A DNA stretch of 64,000 bases, from assembly GCF_047634355.1 (NCBI RefSeq), contig NZ_JBLIAL010000010.1; one strand, 5' to 3'. Position 1 is the first letter of the stretch; each line of letters begins with the position of its first letter. Shown here piece by piece: positions 52,085 through 61,037 of the stretch. Below the pieces are notes generated by a model. It had not been told where the DNA came from, did no database searches, and saw nothing but the letters and a program-made list of their open reading frames with translations. The stretch comes from Porticoccus sp002341315. GTDB lineage: Bacteria; Pseudomonadota; Gammaproteobacteria; Pseudomonadales; Porticoccaceae. The position numbers and the translations under genes are program-made.

Positions 52085-54490
52085 TCATGACGTTGTCCCA
52101 GCTCTCGTCCATCGCCAGTTGATTACCTCTGGCATATCCTGCCCGTATTCATTGATATAGGACTTGTGCTCGGTCAACTTGGTATGGAGTTGTTGCTTCA
52201 ACTCAATCCCCTGGCGACCGGTATGGGGCAGGTGGTCGATGGCTGCCATCGCCAGATGGAATCGGTCCAGCCTGTTTCGAACCGTCATATCAAAGGGCGT
52301 GGTGGTAGAACCTTCCTCCTGGAACCCGTGTACATGCAGGTTCTGGTGATTATGGCGCCGATAGGTGAGCCGGTGAATCAGCAGCGGATAGCCGTGGTAG
52401 GCAAAAATAATCGGTTTGTCCGCCGTAAACAAGGCATCGAAGTTGGCATCGCACAAGCCGTGAGGATGCTTGCTGTCGGGCAGCAGGCGCATCAGATCCA
52501 CCACATTGACGACCCGGATTTTCACCGCCGGCAATGCTTCGCGCAGGATGGATACGGCTGCCATGGTCTCCAGGGTAGGTACATCACCGCAGCAGGCCAT
52601 CACCACATCCGGTTCTTCTTCCCCCTCATTGCCGGCCCAGGACCAGATGCCGATACCGGCGGAGCAGTGTTTGACCGCCTGATCCATGGTCAGCCACTGG
52701 GGTGCGGACTGCTTGCCGGCTACGATGACATTCACGTAGTTGCGGCTGCGCAGGCAGTGATCGGTAACCGACAGCAGGGTATTGGCATCCGGCGGCAGAT
52801 AAACGCGGATGATTTTGGCCTGTTTGTTGGCAACCACGTCGATGAAGCCCGGATCCTGGTGACTGAAGCCATTGTGGTCCTGGCGCCAGACATGGGATGA
52901 CAGCAGGTAATTGAGGGACGCTATCGGTGGTCGCCAGGCGATATCGCCGGCCACATCCAGCCATTTGGCATGCTGGTTGAACATGGAATCGACAATGTGA
53001 ATAAAGGCCTCATAGCAGGAAAAAAAGCCGTGTCGACCCGTCAGCAGGTAGCCTTCCAGCCAGCCTTCACACTGGTGCTCACTGAGCATTTCCATCACCC
53101 GGCCATCGGCTGCCACATGCTCGTCACCGGGCAGAATTTCGGCGGTGGAACAGCGGTTGGTCACCTCGAATACCGCATTCCAGCGGTTTGAATTGGTTTC
53201 ATCCGGGCTGAATACCCGGAAGTTTTCCGGGTTGTGGGTGATGACATCGCGGATAAACTGTCCCTGCACCCGGGTGGATTCACAGTCCACTCCACCGGGT
53301 GTCTCCACAGCGACGGCATAGTCTCTGAAATCCGGCAGGCTAAGGTCCTTCAATAGCAGTCCGCCGTTGCTGTGTGGGTTGGCACCCATACGGCGTTCAC
53401 CCTTGGGTGCCAGCGCTGCCAGTTCATCAATGAGCTTGCCCTGTTGGTCGAACAGTTCCTCGGGGCGGTAACTCCGCAACCAGTTTTCCAGTATTTCCAG
53501 GTGTCCGGGATGACGCATATTCCCCATCGGCACCTGATGGGCGCGGAAGGTGCCCTCGGCAGGTTTGTCATCGACAGTTTCTGGACCCGTCCATCCTTTT
53601 GGGGAACGAAGAATGATCATTGGCCAGCGGGGGCGCACTTTAAAGCCGTTGCTGCGGGCTTCAGCCTGAATCCGGTTAATCTCGGCGATGGCACTGTCGA
53701 GTGTTTCCGCCATCTGTTGATGCATCGCCTCCGGGGAGTTACCTTCCACAAAGTAGGGTTTGTAACCGTAGCCGGTAAACAATGCTTCCAGCTCATCATG
53801 AGGAATTCTGGCCAGTACGGTAGGCCCGGCAATCTTATAACCGTTCAGGTGCAGGATGGGCAGAACTGCGCCGTCGTGCACGGGATTCAGAAACTTGTTG
53901 GAGTGCCAGCTGGTAGCCAGGGGGCCGGTTTCTGCTTCGCCATCGCCCACGACACAGGCCACGATCAGGTCCGGATTGTCAAACGCAGCGCCGAATGCGT
54001 GGGAGAGCGCATAGCCCAGCTCGCCGCCCTCATGGATTGAGCCGGGGGTTTCCGGCGCCACATGACTGGGAATCCCACCGGGGAATGAGAACTGCTTGAA
54101 CAGCCGTTTCATCCCGATTTCATCCGGGGAGACTTCCGGGTAGGTTTCACTGTAAGTGCCCTCCAGCCAGGTATTGGCCACAATGCCCGGTCCGCCGTGG
54201 CCTGGGCCTGTGATGTAGAGGATGTTGAGATCCAGCGCTTTGATAACCCGGTTGAGATGCACGTAAATAAAATTCAGTCCGGGCGTGGTGCCCCAGTGGC
54301 CGAGTAGCCGGGGCTTGATATGTGCCTGTTTCAGCGGTTCTCTGAGCAGCGGATTATCCAGCAGGTAGATCTGTCCCACTGACAGATAATTGGCAGCACG
54401 CCAGTAGGCATCGATTTTGTGCAGATGTTCCGCTGTCAGTGGCTGGTGATTCCGTACCTTGCCACTGTCCGCTGAATGTCGGTGTTGCAT
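52085..54490 (-). CDS. xfp: Xylulose-5-phosphate/fructose-6-phosphate phosphoketolase
   Basis: Thiamine-diphosphate enzyme that splits xylulose 5-phosphate or fructose 6-phosphate with phosphate to acetyl phosphate and a shorter sugar phosphate. The 801-aa protein has the family length and the motifs GHWGTTPGLNFIYVHLNR near the N-terminus, the TDP site VVGDGEAETGPLATSWH (about 183-199), SPKGWTGP and HQDPGF. It lies 120 bases behind ackA on the same strand, which would convert its acetyl phosphate to acetate and ATP. Confidence 0.96.
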   Translation of the reverse strand: MQHRHSADSGKVRNHQPLTAEHLHKIDAYWRAANYLSVGQIYLLDNPLLREPLKQAHIKPRLLGHWGTTPGLNFIYVHLNRVIKALDLNILYITGPGHGGPGIVANTWLEGTYSETYPEVSPDEIGMKRLFKQFSFPGGIPSHVAPETPGSIHEGGELGYALSHAFGAAFDNPDLIVACVVGDGEAETGPLATSWHSNKFLNPVHDGAVLPILHLNGYKIAGPTVLARIPHDELEALFTGYGYKPYFVEGNSPEAMHQQMAETLDSAIAEINRIQAEARSNGFKVRPRWPMIILRSPKGWTGPETVDDKPAEGTFRAHQVPMGNMRHPGHLEILENWLRSYRPEELFDQQGKLIDELAALAPKGERRMGANPHSNGGLLLKDLSLPDFRDYAVAVETPGGVDCESTRVQGQFIRDVITHNPENFRVFSPDETNSNRWNAVFEVTNRCSTAEILPGDEHVAADGRVMEMLSEHQCEGWLEGYLLTGRHGFFSCYEAFIHIVDSMFNQHAKWLDVAGDIAWRPPIASLNYLLSSHVWRQDHNGFSHQDPGFIDVVANKQAKIIRVYLPPDANTLLSVTDHCLRSRNYVNVIVAGKQSAPQWLTMDQAVKHCSAGIGIWSWAGNEGEEEPDVVMACCGDVPTLETMAAVSILREALPAVKIRVVNVVDLMRLLPDSKHPHGLCDANFDALFTADKPIIFAYHGYPLLIHRLTYRRHNHQNLHVHGFQEEGSTTTPFDMTVRNRLDRFHLAMAAIDHLPHTGRQGIELKQQLHTKLTEHKSYINEYGQDMPEVINWRWTRAGTTS

Positions 54491-54610
54491 AGAATGTCAC
54501 CTTGCCCGGTAAGAGTCTTCATCATAGTCAAAAAAGCCGGTCCTCAGCCACTGTTGACTGTGGGGTATGAACGATCCTGACTGAGTACCACTCGGTCGGG
54601 CTGTAGGTCG

Positions 54611-55804
54611 TCAGGGCGGGAATTGCAGGAGGCGGTGGACAGATCTGGCGATAATCAGCGCTTCATCGGTAGCAATCACGCGCACAGTGACCGCGCTGGT
54701 TGCGGTTGAGATCACCGCAGCATTGTCGGCATTGGCCTGGGGGGCCAGAGTAATGCCGAGATAGCCGAGTCCCTCGCAGATACGTGCGCGGATAGCCGGC
54801 GCATTCTCGCCGATACCACCGCTGAACACCAGTGTGTCAAGCCCCTCCAGGGCAGCGGTATAGCCGCCGAGCCACTTTTTGGTCTGATAACAGAACAGTG
54901 CCAGCGCCTCCCGTGCCCGGTTGTCGGTATCTTCCATGGCCAGCAGTTTCCGCACATCAGCGCTGGTTTCAGAGACGCCCAGCAGGCCCGACTCCTGACT
55001 GGCGAGCCGTTGGAATTCTGTCGCAGTGATATTCTCCCGTTGCTCAAGATAGCTGGCCACGCCGGGTTCCAGATCCCCCGAACGGCTGCTCATGGGCAAC
55101 CCGGAGGTCGGTGTGAACCCCATGCTGGTATCAATGCTTTTGCCATTGCGGACAGCGGCGAGGCTGGCGCCATTGCCGAGGTGGGCAAGAATCACCCGGC
55201 CTGCTGTTGCCGCTGGGTCGCCGAGGCTGACCAGTTCTTCCATCAGGTAGTTATAGGACAGGCCGTGAAAACCATAGCGTCGCACGCCCAACGCCTCGAA
55301 GCGGCGGGGAATGGGCAGCAGTTGTGCCACCCGAGGCATGCTGGTGTGGAACGCCGTATCAAAGCAGGCCACCTGTGGCAGGGAGGGAAAACGTTCCTGC
55401 AACACCTCGATCAACGCCAGCTCGCGGGGCAGATGTTCTGGTGCGAAGTGACTGATGCCTGCCAGTTCGGCCAGCAGTGCCGGGGTAATTCGCTCCGGCT
55501 CGGTATGAGACAGGCCGTGGACCAGTCGATGGCCGATCGCCTGAACCGATGAAATGCCCCCCGAGGCCTCCAGCCAGTCCACAAAAGACGCGGCCATCGC
55601 CGTGGGGTCGGCAGGTATGTCGATGGTCCTGTCGATGGTTTCGCCGGAAATATCCACCATGATCAATCGGGTTCCGGGGATACCGATTCGCTCAATCCGG
55701 CCATGCAGTACCTGTTGCAATGGCTCTTCAGCCCGGTAATGGGCAAAGCGGATACTGGAAGAGCCCGCATTAATGATCAGAATGGTCGGCTTGATTGCAT
55801 CCAA
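54611..55804 (-). CDS. ackA: Acetate kinase
   Basis: Converts acetyl phosphate and ADP to acetate and ATP. Motifs: the N-terminal phosphate loop INAGSSSIRFA (Arg where most acetate kinases have Lys), DTAFHTSMP, RRYGFHGLSYNYL, HLGNGASLAA, SMGFTPTSGLPM and FSGGIGENA. The frame is open to ATG 55867, but that adds 21 residues with no family counterpart. TTG 55804 has GGGAG eight bases upstream and gives 397 aa, the normal length. First gene of an ackA-xfp pair. Confidence 0.94.
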   Translation of the reverse strand: MDAIKPTILIINAGSSSIRFAHYRAEEPLQQVLHGRIERIGIPGTRLIMVDISGETIDRTIDIPADPTAMAASFVDWLEASGGISSVQAIGHRLVHGLSHTEPERITPALLAELAGISHFAPEHLPRELALIEVLQERFPSLPQVACFDTAFHTSMPRVAQLLPIPRRFEALGVRRYGFHGLSYNYLMEELVSLGDPAATAGRVILAHLGNGASLAAVRNGKSIDTSMGFTPTSGLPMSSRSGDLEPGVASYLEQRENITATEFQRLASQESGLLGVSETSADVRKLLAMEDTDNRAREALALFCYQTKKWLGGYTAALEGLDTLVFSGGIGENAPAIRARICEGLGYLGITLAPQANADNAAVISTATSAVTVRVIATDEALIIARSVHRLLQFPP

Positions 55805-55943
55805 AAAGCTATCTCCCGGTGTTGAATCTGAGGGTCGTGTCGTCGTCCCGATTAACCGGCCTGGCATATGGATGTGTCAAGTTGAGTCAGTCCGGTTAAT
55901 GCTATTACCCAACAAAAAAACGTATCTCTGCCATTTAAGAAGA

Positions 55944-55978
55944 TCACGAATTTTCCTTAAGACAGTCACGAGTTTTCC
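55944..55978. repeat. Direct repeat pair TCACGA(A/G)TTTTCC, 22-base period
   Basis: TCACGAATTTTCC (55944-55956) and TCACGAGTTTTCC (55966-55978) differ at one base and are exactly 22 bases apart, about two helix turns, so a protein could bind both on the same face. They lie 140 bases before the ackA start. Confidence 0.6.
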
Positions 55979-56115
55979 GTTCCATGACTTTTGTGGCAGG
56001 GAGCGGTACGGGTTTTTCGAGCGCCGCTTCCTCTTTCTCCCTCCTCTTTCTCCTTCCACTTTCGCCTAATTGTTGCAGATACACCATGGGGGCTATCTTT
56101 CAAATAGAATAGGGA

Positions 56116-56229
56116 CTTTCAGTTAGCGTAATGGCTTTCAGTTAGCGTAATGGCTTTCAGTTAGCGTAATGGCTTTCAGTTAGCGTAACGGCCTTAAGTT
56201 TAGCGTAAGGCTTTCGGCTAGAGTTACGG
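56116..56229. repeat. Six tandem 19-base units before the CBS-DUF294 gene
   Basis: Units start at 56116, 56135, 56154, 56173, 56192 and 56211. The first three are identical (CTTTCAGTTAGCGTAATGG), the fourth has one change and the last two are degenerate. Each intact unit has the small dyad TTA-GCG-TAA. The array ends 23 bases before the ATG at 56253. It is not a CRISPR: the units are contiguous and there are no spacers. Confidence 0.9.
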
Positions 56230-56252
56230 GTAATTGTGTTGAGGCAGGTTTT

Positions 56253-58109
56253 ATGACCGTCAGTGTTGAAGTGGCTGCAATCAGAGAATTTCTTGCCGGG
56301 TGCCCACCCTTTGATGAGCTCCCCGCAGAGATGCTCGGGCGCGCCGCCAGCAAAGTGCAGATTGCCTATTATCGTGCCGGTGATCCCGGCGCGGTCCTCG
56401 ACTATTCCAGCCCGCGCCTGTATGTGGTTCGCACGGGTGCGTTTGAGGTGCGTGACAGCGAGGGGCAGTTGCTCGATCGGGTGGAACCCGGCGGTTACTT
56501 TGGTTACCCGTCGTTGCTGACCGGCGACGCTATCACCAACCAGCTGACAGTGATTGAGGATGGACTGGTCTACCAGCTCGACGGGGACCTGTTTCAGGCG
56601 TTGCGCTCTGCCAGTCGACCCTTCGATCGTTTCTTCAATCGCGCGCATGCCAACCGTTTGCGCCATGCCGTGCGGTTTCGCGAACAGAGTTATCAACTTA
56701 CCCGTCGGGTTGGCGACATTTGTTCACGCCAGCCGGTGGTCGCGTTAGCCGGTCAGACTGTGGCCGAGGTGGCGAAATTGATGACAGCTGAGCGGGTATC
56801 ATCGGTGATCGTAATAGATGACAGAGACCGGTTGTATGGTCTGGTGACCGATCGCGATTTGCGTATTCGTGTGGTTGCCGAAGGTCGCAGTGCGGACACC
56901 CCCCTGGCCGACATCATGACCACGGACCTGGTCAGTGTCTCAGCGGAGAGCCTGGTCTTTGAAGCCACACTGTTGATGACCGAGCACAACATTCACCACT
57001 TGCCAGTACTTCGCGACGGCAGTCCCGTCGGGATGGTGACCACCACCGATCTAATCAAGGCACAGAAAGCGGACCCCGTTCTTTTGATTGGTGAAATCGG
57101 CCATCAGGAGACGGTGGCCGGTTTGCAACGGGTGTCGCGTGATATTCCGGAATTGCTGGGTAGCCTGATCCGGGCTGGTGCCAGTGCTGACCAGGTTGGC
57201 CGTTTGCTGACCACTGTGACCGATGCCTTGACCCGGCAACTGATCCATCAGGCAATGGGCAAGCTGGGTGCTGCGCCGACGGCCTTTGCCTGGTTGGCCT
57301 TCGGTTCACAGGGCCGGCAGGATCAGGCCGCGATTTCCGATCAGGACAACGGCCTGTTACTCAGTGACGGAGCGACCGGGGAGGACGACAGTTACTTTAA
57401 AGCACTGGCGACTTATGTGAACGACGGTCTGGATCGCTGCGGTTACAAGTACTGTCCCGGGGAAGTGATGGCTACTACCGATCGCTGGCGACAACCCCTG
57501 GCTGGTTGGAAGAAACAGTTTCTCGGCTGGATTAATCAGCCGTCTACAAAAGCACTGATGCACGCCAGTATTTTCTTTGACATGCGCTGTGTTTTTGGTG
57601 ACAGGGTCCTGTTTTCGGACCTCCAACAGACGGTGTGTAGCGCCGCCAGGGGAAACGAAATTTTTCTGGCCAACCTCACTGCCAACGCCCTGAAACTGAC
57701 CCCCCCGATGGGTTTTTTCAAACATTTTGTGCTGGAGCACAGCGGTGAGCACAAACACGCGTTTGACATGAAGTTGCGAGGCATCATGCCGATCAATGAT
57801 ATCGCCCGAATTCATGCGCTCGCCACGGGCTCCACTGAAATACATACACTGGCCCGTTTGCGTGAAGCGGCCAGCAACCGACAGATCACCCTGAAAGATG
57901 CCCGCAACCTGATCGATGCCCACGAGTTTATTTCCCGATTGCGACTGGAACACCAGGGGGCGATGTTGAAGGCGGGCAGCAAGCCGGACAATTATCTCGA
58001 TCCGAAAACACTATCGTCTCTGTCCCGTCACCAGTTGAGGGATGCGTTCGCAGTTGTTACCAGCGCCCAGGCCGCGCTGCGAGTCAAGTTTACCCGCGGA
58101 TTGATGTAA
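56253..58109 (+). CDS. cNMP-binding / CBS / DUF294 nucleotidyltransferase-like protein
   Basis: A 618-aa cytoplasmic protein in three parts: a cyclic-nucleotide-binding-type beta barrel (about 10-140), two CBS domains (about 155-275; VSSVIVIDDRDRLYGLVTDRDL and HHLPVLRDGSPVGMVTTTDL), and a DUF294 nucleotidyltransferase-like domain (from about 330) with the GlnD-type motif FGSQGRQDQAAISDQDNG, then DUF294_C. CBS pairs sense adenine nucleotides, so the protein may report energy state. The same gene pair with the exonuclease stands beside acs and crbS in Vibrio. ATG 56253 has GAGGCAGG upstream; the stop overlaps the next gene by one base. Confidence 0.88.
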   Translation: MTVSVEVAAIREFLAGCPPFDELPAEMLGRAASKVQIAYYRAGDPGAVLDYSSPRLYVVRTGAFEVRDSEGQLLDRVEPGGYFGYPSLLTGDAITNQLTVIEDGLVYQLDGDLFQALRSASRPFDRFFNRAHANRLRHAVRFREQSYQLTRRVGDICSRQPVVALAGQTVAEVAKLMTAERVSSVIVIDDRDRLYGLVTDRDLRIRVVAEGRSADTPLADIMTTDLVSVSAESLVFEATLLMTEHNIHHLPVLRDGSPVGMVTTTDLIKAQKADPVLLIGEIGHQETVAGLQRVSRDIPELLGSLIRAGASADQVGRLLTTVTDALTRQLIHQAMGKLGAAPTAFAWLAFGSQGRQDQAAISDQDNGLLLSDGATGEDDSYFKALATYVNDGLDRCGYKYCPGEVMATTDRWRQPLAGWKKQFLGWINQPSTKALMHASIFFDMRCVFGDRVLFSDLQQTVCSAARGNEIFLANLTANALKLTPPMGFFKHFVLEHSGEHKHAFDMKLRGIMPINDIARIHALATGSTEIHTLARLREAASNRQITLKDARNLIDAHEFISRLRLEHQGAMLKAGSKPDNYLDPKTLSSLSRHQLRDAFAVVTSAQAALRVKFTRGLM

Positions 58110-58792
58110 TGTTGGCCGGTTGGACTTACCAGCTGAAGCAAAAGCGCTATCTGGCCCGGTGTCAGCATGGCCGGATGCGGGAATACCTGCGGGCTGCTGC
58201 CCCGTCCAGAAAAGCGGATTTCAGAAAGAGCTGTTATCTGGCGGTGGATCTCGAGATGACCGGGATGGAGGTCGACTCAGATCATATCCTGAGCATCGGT
58301 TTCGTACCGATAGACAATATGAGGGTCATGCTGGCCGGTGCCCGGCACATTCTGGTACGCAGTTCCCTCGGCGTTGGTCAGAGTGCCGTGATCCACGGTA
58401 TTCACGACAGGGATATGGTCGGTGCCAGCTCCCTGTCCGAGGCCATGGATTGTCTGCTGGAGGCGCTGCAGGGCAGGGTGCTGTTGCTCCACTACGCGGC
58501 CCTCGATCTGGCTTTTTTACAGGAGGCCAGCCAGCGTCTTTACGGCGTGCCACTGCTGGCGATGGTGGTGGATACTCTGGTGCTCGAAAATCAGCGACTG
58601 CAACGCAACAGTACCGGTCAACATGGGCAGGGTCTGCGGTTGTCGGATTGTCGCCGCCGCTACAACCTGCCCGATTATCATGCCCATAATGCGCTGGTGG
58701 ACGCCGTCGCAACAGCAGAGCTGTTTCTTGCGCAAGTCGCTCACCGGTTCGGACGTGAGCACGCATCGCTGGCCCGGATAGTGTCCGGTTAA
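58109..58792 (+). CDS. DEDDh 3'-5' exonuclease (DnaQ-like)
   Basis: A 227-aa exonuclease of the DnaQ family: ExoI VDLEMTGMEVDSDHI (Asp and Glu ligands), ExoII around LHYAALDLAFL and ExoIII YHAHNALVDAVATAEL with His and Asp. It is coupled to the CBS-DUF294 gene through a TAATG overlap. This pair is constant beside acs in several gammaproteobacteria, but the nucleic-acid or nucleotide substrate and the link to acetate metabolism are not known. Confidence 0.88.
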   Translation: MLAGWTYQLKQKRYLARCQHGRMREYLRAAAPSRKADFRKSCYLAVDLEMTGMEVDSDHILSIGFVPIDNMRVMLAGARHILVRSSLGVGQSAVIHGIHDRDMVGASSLSEAMDCLLEALQGRVLLLHYAALDLAFLQEASQRLYGVPLLAMVVDTLVLENQRLQRNSTGQHGQGLRLSDCRRRYNLPDYHAHNALVDAVATAELFLAQVAHRFGREHASLARIVSG

Positions 58793-58928
58793 GATGTATC
58801 CGGGCTTGTCGGATAGAGCTTTGCCCAGGAAAAATCCCTGTGACCTGTTATGCAAAGGTCGAATAGATGCTAGGCTTCATCTCCTTTAATCTGGACCCCA
58901 TAGAACTGATAACGAGAGGGAGGATTTC

Positions 58929-60866
58929 ATGTCCGCAACCAATGTTCGTCCCGTCCCCGACGACTTCGCCACCCAGGCGCATATCGATGCTGAAACCTAC
59001 GAGCGCATGTATCGCCATTCCATTGAGCACCCGGATGAATTCTGGGCCAAGGAAGCCGAACTGTTTCTCGATTGGGAAACACGCTGGAATGAGGTATGTG
59101 ATTACGATTTCAACACCGGTGAAGCCAGCTGGTTTTCCGGTGGCAAACTGAATGTGACGGTCAACTGTATTGATCGTCATCTGGCGGAGCGCGGCGACAA
59201 GGTTGCACTGATCTGGGAGGGCGATCACCCGCTGGAAAGTACCGAAATCACCTATAACGAGCTCAGTGAACAGGTCAATAAACTGGCCAATGTGCTGAAA
59301 TCCCGGGGTGTAAAAAAGGGTGATCGAGTCTGTATTTACATGCCGATGATTCCCGAGGCGGCCTATGCGATGCTGGCCTGTGCCCGCATTGGCGCGGTTC
59401 ACTCTGTGGTATTCGGCGGATTTTCTCCCGATGCCCTGAAAGACCGGATACTCGACTCGGATTGTCAGGTGCTGATCACAGCGGATGAAGGACTGCGCGG
59501 CGGCAAGAAAATTCCATTGAAAGCCAATGCCGATCAGGCTTTGCGGAGTTGCCCCAATGTACATACCTGCCTGGTGGTGGAGCGAACCCGTTCTCTGGTG
59601 GAGTGGGACGATAATCGCGATATCTGGTATCACGAAGAAATGATGGAGGCGAATGAGTACTGTGCGCCGGAACTGATGGATGCAGAGGATCCACTTTTCA
59701 TCCTCTACACTTCCGGTTCCACCGGGATGCCAAAGGGCGTGATGCACACCACCGCCGGTTATTTATTGCAATGTGCCATGACCCACAAATATGTATTCGA
59801 TCACAAGGAAGATGACATTTACTGGTGTACTGCCGATGTGGGCTGGATTACTGGCCACAGTTATATTGTGTACGGTCCACTCTGCAATGGCGGGACTTCG
59901 CTGTTGTTTGAAGGCGTTCCCACTTATCCCAATGCTTCCCGTTTCTGGCAGGTGGTCGAGAAGCACCGCGTCACTATCTTTTACACTGCACCCACGGCCA
60001 TTCGTGCGCTGATGGGGGCCGGTGATGATTATGTCAAAAAAGCCGACCTCAGTTCCCTGCGATTGCTGGGTACGGTGGGTGAGCCGATCAATCCTGAGGC
60101 CTGGGAGTGGTATTACCGGGTTGTTGGTGATGGTCGTTGCCCGATTGTCGATACCTGGTGGCAGACAGAGACCGGTGCCCATATGCTGACTCCTCTGCCG
60201 GGTGCCACGCTGATGAAGCCCGGTTGTGCGACCGTTCCCTTCTTTGGCGTACAACCTGTGCTGTTGGATGCCGAGGGGCATGAAATCGAGGGTCCCGGTG
60301 AAGGTGTTCTGGCTATCAAGGCATCCTGGCCAGCCCAGATTCGCGGTGTATACGGTGACATGGAACGATTCCGGGAAACCTATTTTGCTCCCTATAAAGG
60401 TTACTACTTTACCGGTGATGGTGGTCGACGGGATGCCGATGGCCACTATTGGATTACCGGTCGGGTGGACGATGTACTGAATGTTTCCGGGCATCGCATG
60501 GGGACTGCGGAGGTGGAAAGTGCTCTGGTGTTGCATGCCAATGTGGCCGAGGCTGCGGTGGTCGGTTACCCGCACGATATCAAGGGACAGGGTATTTATG
60601 CCTATGTCACGCTGATGAGTGGTGCAGAGCCATCAGATGACTTGCGCAAGGAGCTGGTGGCGCTTTGTGTGAAGGAAATTGGTGCGATTGCCAAGCCGGA
60701 TGTGATTCATTGGGCTCCGGGGCTGCCGAAGACCCGGTCGGGAAAAATCATGCGCCGTATTTTACGCAAAATTGCCGCCAATGAACTGGAGAACCTGGGG
60801 GATACTTCAACCCTGGCAGATCCCGCTGTGGTGGACCAGTTGATTGAGCATCGGACCAATACCTGA
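58929..60866 (+). CDS. acs: Acetyl-CoA synthetase
   Basis: AMP-forming enzyme: acetate + ATP + CoA gives acetyl-CoA + AMP + PPi. At 645 aa it has normal length and the motifs LYTSGSTGMPKGVMHT (P-loop-like), DVGWITGHSYIVYGPL, DTWWQTETG and the C-terminal TRSGKIMRR with the lysine whose acetylation silences Acs in other bacteria. A strong GAGGGAGGA precedes ATG 58929. The inverted repeat GACCT-N9-AGGTC (58842-58860) lies in the 136-base leader. Control by CrbR is expected from relatives. Confidence 0.97.
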   Translation: MSATNVRPVPDDFATQAHIDAETYERMYRHSIEHPDEFWAKEAELFLDWETRWNEVCDYDFNTGEASWFSGGKLNVTVNCIDRHLAERGDKVALIWEGDHPLESTEITYNELSEQVNKLANVLKSRGVKKGDRVCIYMPMIPEAAYAMLACARIGAVHSVVFGGFSPDALKDRILDSDCQVLITADEGLRGGKKIPLKANADQALRSCPNVHTCLVVERTRSLVEWDDNRDIWYHEEMMEANEYCAPELMDAEDPLFILYTSGSTGMPKGVMHTTAGYLLQCAMTHKYVFDHKEDDIYWCTADVGWITGHSYIVYGPLCNGGTSLLFEGVPTYPNASRFWQVVEKHRVTIFYTAPTAIRALMGAGDDYVKKADLSSLRLLGTVGEPINPEAWEWYYRVVGDGRCPIVDTWWQTETGAHMLTPLPGATLMKPGCATVPFFGVQPVLLDAEGHEIEGPGEGVLAIKASWPAQIRGVYGDMERFRETYFAPYKGYYFTGDGGRRDADGHYWITGRVDDVLNVSGHRMGTAEVESALVLHANVAEAAVVGYPHDIKGQGIYAYVTLMSGAEPSDDLRKELVALCVKEIGAIAKPDVIHWAPGLPKTRSGKIMRRILRKIAANELENLGDTSTLADPAVVDQLIEHRTNT

Positions 60867-60874
60867 GGCTCTGA

Positions 60875-60903
60875 CAACACAGCCCGTCAGGCGGGCTGTG
60901 TTG
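60875..60903 (+). terminator. Strong hairpin behind acs
   Basis: CAACACAGCCCG pairs with CGGGCTGTGTTG around a 5-base loop (12 bp). There is no T tract, so it may stop transcription with Rho or protect the mRNA end. Confidence 0.6.
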
Positions 60904-61037
60904 CCACCCTGTATTGTGTCGATTCTGTCGATAATAGGTCCTGCCGATATCAGTCTGAAGCAATTACCGCCAGCAGATGATTGCCGTGATACATTTCCCT
61001 TGTCATTATTCCGTCAGCAACAGAGTAGAGTAGAGAA

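Larger units (their letters stand above)
55805..56252. other. Divergent intergenic region with two repeat families
   Basis: This 448-base region separates ackA-xfp (minus) from the CBS-DUF294-exonuclease genes (plus). It holds a pair of 13-base direct repeats (55944-55978), a pyrimidine-rich stretch (56027-56065) and six 19-base tandem units (56116-56229). No protein-coding frame with a ribosome site was found in it. Confidence 0.7.

Noticed and set aside
52166..52900. Long plus-strand open frame opposite the phosphoketolase gene
   Set aside because: It lies wholly antisense to a conserved enzyme, has no ribosome site and its composition is that of a reverse-strand shadow.
55805..55867. N-terminal extension of acetate kinase to ATG 55867
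   Set aside because: Adds 21 residues without family counterpart, while TTG 55804 has a well-spaced GGGAG.
56116..56229. CRISPR array
   Set aside because: The 19-base units are contiguous without spacers and there are no cas genes.
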